A DNA stretch of 64,000 bases, from positions 1,944,001-2,008,000 of the forward strand of contig JAWHQI010000001.1 of assembly GCA_033032865.1 (NCBI GenBank). The letters are read 5' to 3'. Each line of letters starts with the position of its first letter. The stretch's first letter is position 1. Position numbers and translations under genes: made by a program. This document shows, piece by piece, positions 55,918 through 64,000 of this stretch. Source of the stretch: Dactylorhiza incarnata (taxonomy: Eukaryota > Streptophyta > Magnoliopsida > Asparagales > Orchidaceae). The notes beneath the pieces were generated by a model, which saw nothing but the letters and a program-made list of their open reading frames with translations, had not been told where the DNA came from and searched no databases.

Positions 55918-57077
55918 AATACCCCCATACTTAAGATTTTGCTATTCCAAAGCAAAAGTATGATAGATATTCATAAGACATTAATAATATTTCTAATTAA
56001 ACTAAAATTTTCTTGATCAGAAGAAAGCTTAAAAATAAAATTTAGGGATTTAAGAAATAAGTACTAAATTATGAAAATAAGATAAAAAAAGAGAGAAATG
56101 TTTAGCCAAGAATTCTCAAATTATTTAACTAGCAGACAAAATTAAGTAATTTGCGAATCAAAATTAGATTAGAATTATAAAAACTCCAATTTTAAAGAGG
56201 CTTACGGAAAATTCAAACTACTACTTATGCTCTCCCAATATTTTAATTTGAGCCTAAAATCAATAATAAAGGCTAAAGAGGTTTGGGTAAACATGAAGCT
56301 AGCTTTGATTGGGAGTGATGAATTTTATCCTCTCACCCCATCTTTTTTTTCCTTTTCTACTTGTACATGTTTAGGAAAATGATGAATTTTATCCTCTCAT
56401 TTTCCATGACATATAATCTTTTCATAATAAACTTCATAAAAGGGAGGTGCATATGTTTAGGAAATAATGAATTTTATCCTCTTATTTTCATGACATATGA
56501 TTTTGTAATAACTCTTTTTTTTCTTTGGGCAGGGCTAAAATAAATTTTAGATTAAATTGAAATATTTTGAGAGCAACTATAGTAAATTGAAATTTCCTAA
56601 GGATCTAAAAGCATGAGGTAAAAATAATTAAAATCTAAAGTTGTTAAGCACAACTACTACAAAATTGAGACTAATTAAAATAAAAGAAAAAAAGTGCTAA
56701 ATAAATTACTCTAATCAAATTAAGATCATAATAAATTCCTTAAAACTAAATCAACTAATAATTAAATTTTTACTAACCATGATAAAATAGAAGATTAACC
56801 AATTAAAAATAGTTAAAAATGCTTATAAATAAACTTTCAAATGTTTGATTTTAGAAATAACAAAAACCTAAGTAAAGGCTTACTTGATTATCATTAATTT
56901 TTTAAGTTTTGAAATTTTTATATATTTGTTTGTTTTCTTGGAATTTTTTTTAAATTTTAAAAATTAGGAAATATACCCCCATACTTAAAATTCAACATTG
57001 TCCCCAATGTTGAAAACTAAGTATGAAAAAGAAAAGAAAAAAATGGGAAAACAAAATTTTTTGATATTTTTAATTAG

Positions 57078-57164
57078 TCTTGGACTTCCCATGGTCAACC
57101 CGGTGAAGGGCTCGCAAGGTACTAGAGGCTGTGATGGGAATTCAAGCCCAAAGCGTCCTTTCCA
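57078..57164 (-). other. Shared sense-oriented block, copy in the TGGCGCC-type element
   Basis: On the minus strand: CTAGTACCTTGCGAGCCC, TTCACCGGGT, GGGAAGTCCAAGACTAA. Located in the leader, 115-200 bp from the primer site. It aligns with 20049-20122 and 62303-62390. Confidence 0.8.
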
Positions 57165-57278
57165 AGAATTTAATTATAGCATAATTTTTTTCATTTTTTC
57201 ATTTAAAAAAAAAAATAAAAAGAAAAAGAAAGATAAAATTAATAGCGTTTCCCCTTTTCGATATATCGAAAAAAAAAA

Positions 57279-57296
57279 TCCCCGACAACGGCGCCA
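57279..57296 (-). promoter_or_regulatory. Primer-binding site, TGGCGCC type
   Basis: TGGCGCCGTTGTCGGGGA on the minus strand, 6 bases from the 5' LTR. Confidence 0.88.
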
Positions 57297-57302
57297 AAAA
57301 CT

Positions 57303-58899
57303 TGGTGAGCGAAAAATTAAAGGGTTTTTTATATTATAAACGGAATAGGCAAGCATACCTATCGTTTATAGCATAGGATATAGAAATATCAAGTGTCGTA
57401 TTAGACTCGGGGTTGTCGAGTACTTTTACTTCGGGAAAACAAAACTATTATTTTATCGAAAAATATTTTATTAGTGATAATTTGTAATTAAAATTAAAAT
57501 AAAGAAATAAAGAAAAGAAAACAAATCTTGATCAAAGCGCACTTGAAATGAGAATCAAAATAGATAAATTCTAATCCGCTCCTTGACCGTGGAGATTCTT
57601 GGACTATGAACGTACCTTTTTCGAGGACTACGCCCAACTAAGTTTAGGAAATATCAATTGAATTTCCATTCTATAATTGATAACCTAAGACTCGCTTTAC
57701 GAGGTGAATCCCAATATTGGTTTTTACTTCAATCTGGAAGGGTAACGTCGTCCTCTTTCAAGGATTGCATTCTACTCTTTTTATCCTTGAGCGATCGATT
57801 CATACTCACGAGCTGGTTCGACTAACTAGAGTTTGAAAACAAATATCGCAATTCAAAACCGAAATATGAACACGATACGTTATTATTCAAGAATAAATCG
57901 AAGGAGAAAATGAGATAAAAACAAATAAGAGAAAATTTCATCCAAGGTTTGCAAATTTCAAGATTCAAATATTAATCTAATTGACATGAAAATAAAAGGA
58001 GTAAATGAATGGAAAAGACATTTTAATTAAAAGGAAATTGAATTACATAAGAATTGAAAACTTTGCATGAAATGAAAAGTAAGACTACATTGCATAAATT
58101 GAAATTACATATAATTGAAATCTAAACAAATACAGGAATTGAAAAGAACAATTCTGCCCCAAAAGGGGGCAGAAGGAAAGAAGTTTCGGCCCAAGAAGGG
58201 TAGAAAAAGGGATGCCTTGAGATCTGGAAGAGCTGCCTTTTTATAGGCAGAAGTTGGGGTTACACGCCCTTGGTCACGCCCGTGACCAAGGGCGTGTAAT
58301 GGGCGTGATCGAAGCTCGAGCGAGAGAGGTGCATTCTGGAGTTACTATAGGCGTTACAAGCACGTCACGCCCTTGGTCACGCCCGTGACCAAGGGCGTGT
58401 AATCTTCAAACAGCGCTGGCGCGGGGAATCTTGGCGGGAAGGCGTGACTCGGATGCAATATGGATTGAGCAGGATTGGACACGGGCGTGACCCAAGGGTC
58501 ACAGGCATGTACTTGACGAAAATCACTTCATGGCTTCAGGACACGGCCGGCTGAGCTGGAGGCAGGGTTCACGGGCGTGACATTGGAAGGTCACGGGCGT
58601 GACACGGGCTGTCACGGGTGTGTACTTGAAATTCTTCTCAGAATGAGTCCAGGTTGGTGGCAGCAGGTCTGGAAATAGTTTTATGTTGACACGCCCTTGG
58701 TCACGGGCGTGACTGAGGGCGTGTACTTGCATTTTTGGGCAAAAACTCCAGAAATCCTGAAAAACATAAAACAAACTTAAGTTAGTGAACAATTATAAAT
58801 AGAAATGATTATTTAGTTAAAATAGACATATTATTTATAAATTTATATTATTATTGGCCTAAATGCTATAATAATATTAGGCTAAAATACTACTCATCA
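57303..58899 (-). repeat. 5' LTR of the TGGCGCC-type element
   Basis: 1597 bp, highly similar to 54333-55917 with scattered substitutions and small indels. The same GGGCGTGA palindromes are at 58262-58298, 58366-58402 and 58689-58725. Confidence 0.9.
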
Positions 58900-60046
58900 A
58901 GGCGCCTTTAAAAGGGGGGTGAATAAGGGCTTTAGAAAGCTTTAAGATTTTATAAAAAACTTTGATATTTTATTTGAATAAGAGTGAATCAAAAACAAAG
59001 AGTAGTAAATCAATTTTATTAAATAGAAAAAGACATGATTATCATTAATAAAATTTGGTTACAAAATCTAATTTCTATCACGCTAGAAATCTAAGGCGAA
59101 ATATGAAATACTCTTTTTGTTTTCTATACCGACTCTTCTCACTAAGAACCGATTGGCATTAGCCGATCTCTCCCCAGATACAGCCTTAAGCCGCTCTAGC
59201 CTTTCTATCCCCAGAAAGGCCTCGAGCACCCCCTAGATCTACTCCCTAGACCCAGTAGCCAACACGAGGCGAATTCCTCCATAAGTCCTACCCAGACCTA
59301 GTCGTCAACACAAGATGAATTCACGAACCAATTACAAATATAAATATAAAAGACAAATATAAAAACTCCCTATGAGGTAATCTGAAGGAGACGACGAAGA
59401 ATCGCTGAAGATCGTTGAAGTCCAAGCGTGTATTCTTCACATTGAGTTAGCGTGTTGATCCAAGCCTCCTTTGATTCCTCCTTTTGAAATTTGAGTGGGA
59501 GATGTGGTCTAGGAATTTCGGCCCTCACAGAGTTTTTGAAGTGTTGGAATAAGGCTCTCTTCAATCAGTAGTTGGAGAAGACGAAATCCACCTATTTATA
59601 GGACTGGATGCTAATGTCGGCATTAAGGCTAACGCCTGGCGTTGACCCAGTATAGAATTGCTTTGATGGCTCAGATCTTCAAAATAGGAAGGAGATTCTG
59701 CACTTTAGGAAACATTCATTTTAGGCAACCATAATGCTCTCGTTGAGGCTAACGCTGGTGTTAGGTCAGATCATTCCTAAAGAGCTCCTGCAATCACGAC
59801 TGCTTCCCTCCTTGCCATAATCATCATGATGGGAATGAGAGTCAAAGCATGGCATTAATTTTTAACGTCTGGCATTAGACCACATCCCTCTTTTCAGTTT
59901 GTGAGCAGGTCCAAACCAGTAATGCAACATCCTAGTGTCGTATCTGTTCAAACCTCCATGCTAAAAACACAATGGCAAACCAGATCAAATACAAGTAGGA
60001 TTTGTTATTCTTAAATCAAAGAGATGCGAAAAACCATGTTCCAACA
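58900..60046 (-). repeat. copia-3 3' LTR, main part
   Basis: It continues from 54332 after the nested element, with target duplication AGGCG at 58900-58904. It contains GGGGGGTGAATAAGG, shared in form with the Sirevirus LTR (GGGGGGTGAATAGG), and ends TTCCAACA. Palindromic CTAACGCCTGGCGTTG and variants occur near 59628, 59748 and 59860. Confidence 0.8.
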
Positions 60047-60060
60047 ATCTCCCCCTTTTG
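60047..60060 (-). promoter_or_regulatory. copia-3 polypurine tract
   Basis: CAAAAGGGGGAGAT on the minus strand, directly before the LTR edge. Confidence 0.8.
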
Positions 60061-62560
60061 ATAATAACAAATCCAATAGAGATAAATCAGATTCATATAT
60101 AAGAGAGATGTGTATTTTTTAAGGATATATGACACTAAGCAATATTGAGACAATAATAAGAATTATAGATTGTTAAATTATGCTCCCCCTACATAAGTGC
60201 TCTCTCTTAGTGTATGCTCACATAGACTAGATGCATGCTCCCACTTAATCTAGTGAATTCTACTCCTTTAATCATTACGATTTATCATTTTATTCTCCCC
60301 CTTTTGTTATTAGCAAAAGTGAGGGGAGTGAAACAAAACAAGAGTAAAGAAGACAAAAGTTGGGACATAACTAAGAGAGGATTAAGAGTTTTGTTTAAAC
60401 ATAAAGTAAGTCGTGATCGAGCTAAGGGAGAGAGTAGCATAGCGGAAAAGATATGATTAGCGTGAACGAACAACATTCCATTTTTTGTTTTACCAAAGAA
60501 ATTCTACCACTTGCTTTTTAAAGTGAAATTTTTTAAGAAACATGTTGGAAGAAATGCAATATAGTTTGACACGCACAAGAGAAGAAAGACCTTAGAAGTA
60601 AGCATGATAAGGCGTGGTAAAAATACACATGATCAAATTAGAAATGCGGAAAAACAAAACAAAATAACTAAGATTAACATTTTTGTAATAGTTTGACCAT
60701 TCCAACAATATGTCTAGACTCTTCACATTTGAGCATTTAACTTTGAAAATTTTTATAACTAATAGGCAAGCATGATTTAACATATTCAAGAAGATAATAG
60801 CTACAATTTAACCAATTCGTATTTCAAGTAAAAAAAACATTGTAGAAATCATGCATTGCAATCTAGTGCTTTTACTTAAGTTCTTAGAGAATTATGTAAT
60901 TTTGCATTAGGATCCAATTCTCATGAGTAGAAGCTTTATGAAAAACAATGATGTGTGCATAAGGTGTTTTGATAAAAGTATACAAGTGAAATAATCAAAA
61001 CACATGACATATGTAATGAAATAGTAACAACAATATTAAGGATGTAATCTTATAATTACTTTCACACATCAAATCTAGAATAAAGTTTCAAGGCACATAG
61101 AATGAGTACAACAACCAATGTTCTTCACCCACACAATGCGCATATATTAAGACTTATCTGGGAGCAAAGTATTGCTTGGGGGATCACATAAGCAATTTTT
61201 TTAAAATTTTATTTTTAGTGATCCGGTGTACAAATAGAAGTGATAAAGAATATGTTTGCACAAGACATTTTACAATTCTTTCCATGGTGCTCAACCTCAC
61301 AATGCTCATTAAGACTTATCAGGAGGGTGAGTAGTGCTTGGTGGAGTTATCTTTGGCTTATTATTTCATTATATATATTTTTATACGTTTGGGCCAAAGG
61401 TCTCCGAATTCACTTGTTGTTGCAAACATTAACAATATTGAAATAACACTTCTATGTGTGCAAGAAATTTATTGTTTGAAAGACAGTGTAGGTAATTTAG
61501 ACATACAACTTAATATGTTAAGAACTATTACACTACACAATCATACAAGACTAAGATTATGAGCACATGTAGATTACCAAAATAGTGAGTGTATGAATCA
61601 TTGATTAGCATAAAATATTACTCATACTTAGAGTCATGCTAGGCTATCTTACACAATTTTCTATAGACTATTTCATTGCACATAATCAGATTAAAGTCAA
61701 CGCATGACAAGATAAAACAATGTTTAAAAAATTTGAAATTAAAATTAGACATTGAAGACAATCTTTAAGTGTATGCCTAATCAATTTTGACCATTTGAAA
61801 CAAAATAACTAAGATGTTTGCTCTTGTAAAGTCTTATAGTCAAAATATAATTTTGTAAATATTTAAAACAAAAATAAATGATAAAAGCATATTTTTTGAG
61901 CATTTTGAATTATTTAATTTTTTTATATTTTAGAATAAAATTAACAAATTAAGAACAAAATAATTTGAAATCAGAAAAAATAAACTGAGAAAATTCATTA
62001 GAAAAATACCAGAACTTTTATAGAAAAATATAATTTCAATATGGCAAGAAGAGCTAACGCCTGGCGTTAGGTACTTAACGCCCAAACAGAACACCTATTT
62101 TGTGATTTTTGAAAAAAAATTCTTTGAAATAGGTAGTATGTATATAGGCCTTCTTAGTGTTAAAATTTCAGAGAATTTGGAGAAGATTAGAAGGCTATTT
62201 AAACATATTTTTGGTGGTTTTAAAATGGTTTTTATATTTTATATTATATATTTGATTTTGAATTTTTGTGAGACTATAGTTGGACTTAGCAATTTATAGT
62301 GGATCTTGGACTTCCCGAGGTCTACCCTGTGTAGGGTTCACACTGGTACTAGGAGATGTGATGGGGTGACAGCCCAAACCTCCCTTTCACAAGATATGTA
62401 ATTATTATTGATTGCCACCCAAGCATAATATTGAAATTTATAAACTCAAAATTTTTGAAAGAGTGAAGTTTCTTTAATAATTATCTTATAAATTTAGAAT
62501 TAGAGGATTAATAACGAAGTATGGAAGTTAGTTTTGAGGAGAGATTACATTTGATGGGTT
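60061..62560 (-). other. copia-3 region between RNase H and the 3' LTR
   Basis: About 2.5 kb corresponds in position to the Sirevirus third ORF, but no long frame survives on either strand and composition is AT-rich. It contains the palindrome TAACGCCTGGCGTTA (62054-62070), also found in the LTR, and the shared block at 62303-62390. Confidence 0.6.
62303..62390 (-). other. Shared sense-oriented block, copy in copia-3
   Basis: On the minus strand: TTTGGGCTGTCACCCC, CTAGTACC, AACCCTACACAGGGT, CGGGAAGTCCAAG. Located 170 bp downstream of the RNase H stop. ACCCT-ACAC-AGGGT forms a five-pair stem. Confidence 0.8.
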
Positions 62561-63331
62561 TCAATTTGATATATCTAAGACTCCTAATTCTAGCCAAAGC
62601 ATGTTGAAACGAGCATCGGGGAGAGGTTTTGTGAAAATGTCTGCAAGTTGGGATTCCGTACCAATGAAACTAATTTTTACATGCTCTTTCTTAATATGCT
62701 CCCTAATGAAGTGATGGCGAACATCTATGTGTTTGGATCTAGAGTGGTGTACGGGATTATTTGTAAGATCTATTACACTTTTATTGTCACATTTGATATT
62801 AATATTTTTGAGATGAAAACCAAAATCCTCTATAGTTTGGCTCATCCATAAAGCTTGTGCACAACAACTCCCAAGAGCGATGTATTTGGCCTCCGTGGTG
62901 GAGAGTGCAACCGAAGATTGTTTCCTACTAGACCATGCTACTAATGAGGGTCCTAAGAAGTGACAAGTACCGCCAATGCTTTTTCGATCTAGTGAACATC
63001 CGACGTAATCTGAATTGGAATAGCCATGCAATGTAAATGAATCATTGTGCGGGTACCATAATCCTAATCTAGATAACCCTAATAGATATCTAAAAATATG
63101 TTTTACTGCTTTTAAATGAGATTATTTTGGATTGGCTTGAAAGCGAGCACCTAAACATATGGCAAATATTATTTCCGGTCTAGATGCACTTAAGTAAAGA
63201 AGAGATCCAATCATACCTCTATATAAAGTTAGATCGATAGAAATTCCAGATTCATCTTTTCCTAGTTTTAATGAAGCACTCATAGGTGTAGAAGCTTGTT
63301 TAAGATTTTCAAATCCAAATCGTTTAAGCAT
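62561..63331 (-). pseudogene. copia-3 RT connection and RNase H
   Basis: The connection segment runs 63331-63122 (LKRFGFENLKQASTPM, SASRPEIIFAICLGARFQ). A stop lies near 63120. RNase H is open from 63031 to 62561 with HGYSNSDYVGCSLDRKS, TEAKYIALGSCCAQALW, KCDNKSVIDL and SRSKHIDVRHHFIREH, ending ELGVLDISN. The first block reads SNSD where SDAD is usual, so one acidic position has changed to Asn. Strong similarity in layout to the Sirevirus pol suggests the same broad group. Confidence 0.85.
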
Positions 63332-64000
63332 ATCATGAACATATTTCGTTTGGCAAATAAAAATACTATCATTTCATTGTGAAATTTGAAAACCAAGAAA
63401 ATAAGAAAGTTCTCCTACAAGGCTCATTTCAAATTCATTTTTCATTACTAAGGCTTCGTTTGGGGCGGCGTTTTGCCGCCCCGTTTGGGCCAAACGCCGC
63501 CGGAAGGCGGCAATACAAATGCCCCTCCGGCGGCGTTTGCTCCGTTTCCACCCGCCCGCAAGGAGAAACGCCGCTAAAAGCGGCTTTTGGAGCTGCCGCC
63601 TCCCCCCTCCAGTTCCAAACCGGTGGATCGAGCCGCCGTCTCCGCCCGCCCCCGCTGCGCCAAATGAAGCCTAAGACTACTTCATTACACAACTCTTCAT
63701 TAGTGTCTCCAAAAATGAACTCATCAACATATATTTGAAAAATAATTAGATTGTTATTATTATGCTAAATGAAGAGTGTGTTGTCGGCACTTCCCATGAC
63801 ATAACCGTGCTTTAACAAAAATGAGGTAAGTCTATCATACCATGCATGGGGCGCTTGTTTTAAACCATAAACCGCTTTTTCTAATTTATAAACATGATTT
63901 GGAAAATTTTCATTTATAAAATCGAGAGGTTATTCTACATAAACTTCTTCTTTTATAAACCCGTTTAAAAATGCACTTTTAACATCCATTGGAAATAATT
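63332..64000 (-). pseudogene. copia-3 reverse transcriptase, split by a MITE, cut by window edge
   Basis: From the window edge on the minus strand: KLEKAVYGLKQAPHAWYDRL near 63890-63830, then YVDEFIFGDTNEELC near 63740-63695, where YVDD is expected, so the second Asp has become Glu. The frame runs into the MITE at 63671 and resumes after it (NEFEMSLVGELSYFLG, 63445-63390). The rest of the element lies outside the window. Confidence 0.82.
63452..63671. mobile_element. 220-bp PIF/Harbinger-type MITE
   Basis: The ends GGCTTCGTTTGG and, inverted, GGCTTCATTTGG are flanked by target duplication TAA (63449-63451, 63672-63674). The interior is GC-rich with internal inverted words (GGCGGCGTTTTGCCGCC, GGCCAAACGCCGCC). 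It interrupts the copia-3 RT. Confidence 0.88.

Larger units (their letters stand above)
55918..57302 (-). other. Non-coding body of the TGGCGCC-type element
   Basis: AT-rich and without gag or pol. It holds a ~85-bp repeated segment around ATGAATTTTATCCTCT (56317-56510), a second polypurine-like ATACCCCCATACTTAA (56976-56991), the shared block (57078-57164), the palindrome TTTTCGATATATCGAAAA (about 57256-57273) and the primer site. Confidence 0.75.
54333..58899 (-). mobile_element. Non-autonomous Ty3-type LTR element (TGGCGCC primer site)
   Basis: The LTRs 54333-55917 (1585 bp) and 57303-58899 (1597 bp) have TG...CATCA ends and are flanked by target duplication AGGCG (54328-54332, 58900-58904). 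The primer site TGGCGCCGTTGTCGGGGA on the minus strand (57279-57296) is the type I know from Tat/Athila lineages. The 1.4-kb body has no coding region. Orientation is minus. It is inserted in the copia-3 3' LTR. Confidence 0.92.

Overview
The window looks like heterochromatic or intergenic DNA from a flowering-plant genome. I see no host gene, tRNA or rRNA in 64 kb. Nearly every base that can be assigned belongs to a transposable element, and many elements sit inside one another. The plant origin rests on element types: a Sirevirus-type Ty1/copia element, Ty3-type LTR elements with giant or non-coding bodies, hAT, CACTA and PIF/Harbinger DNA transposons, a TRIM, and a TTTAGGG-type repeat. I cannot name the species.

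Left part (1-13436). A long fold-back element (1-1220) is followed by a non-coding PIF/Harbinger-like element (1326-2596). A decayed minus-strand Ty1/copia element (copia-1, 2811-10051) has 164-bp LTRs, target duplication TGCAA and an internal 1.3-kb tandem duplication of its reverse transcriptase region. An hAT element (10313-13436) carries an almost complete transposase broken by two frameshifts, and its leader holds a cluster of strong hairpins.

Middle (13441-48047). Two truncated LTR copies of a minus-strand non-autonomous element (13441-15378 and 45932-48047) bracket two large nested insertions. The first is an 18.25-kb non-coding LTR element (15443-33693, TSD AATAT) with LTRs of 6.6 and 7.3 kb, a LARD-like giant. 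Its LTRs contain a 190-bp satellite and an array of 44/45-bp hairpin repeats, and a PIF/Harbinger element with a Myb/SANT-like gene (24293-26062, TSD TGA) is inserted in its body. The second is a young Sirevirus (34605-45718, TSD AATCT, LTRs almost identical) with gag, an intact pol frame and an intact 877-codon third ORF in the env-like position. That third ORF is bracketed by a 22-bp perfect inverted repeat.

Right part (48048-64000). This holds a tandem duplication split by a 943-bp TIR element, an hAT relic, a TRIM, a Ty3 gag-protease relic split by a CACTA element, and the 3' part of a third copia element (copia-3). A non-autonomous Ty3 element with a TGGCGCC-type primer site (54333-58899, TSD AGGCG) has inserted into the copia-3 3' LTR, and a 220-bp MITE (TSD TAA) interrupts its reverse transcriptase.

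The most unusual signal is a ~75-90-bp sequence block found, always in element-sense orientation, in three unrelated LTR elements: the giant LARD LTRs, the TGGCGCC-type element leader, and copia-3 downstream of RNase H. Other candidates are the covarying hairpin array in the giant LTRs and the inverted repeat around the Sirevirus third ORF.
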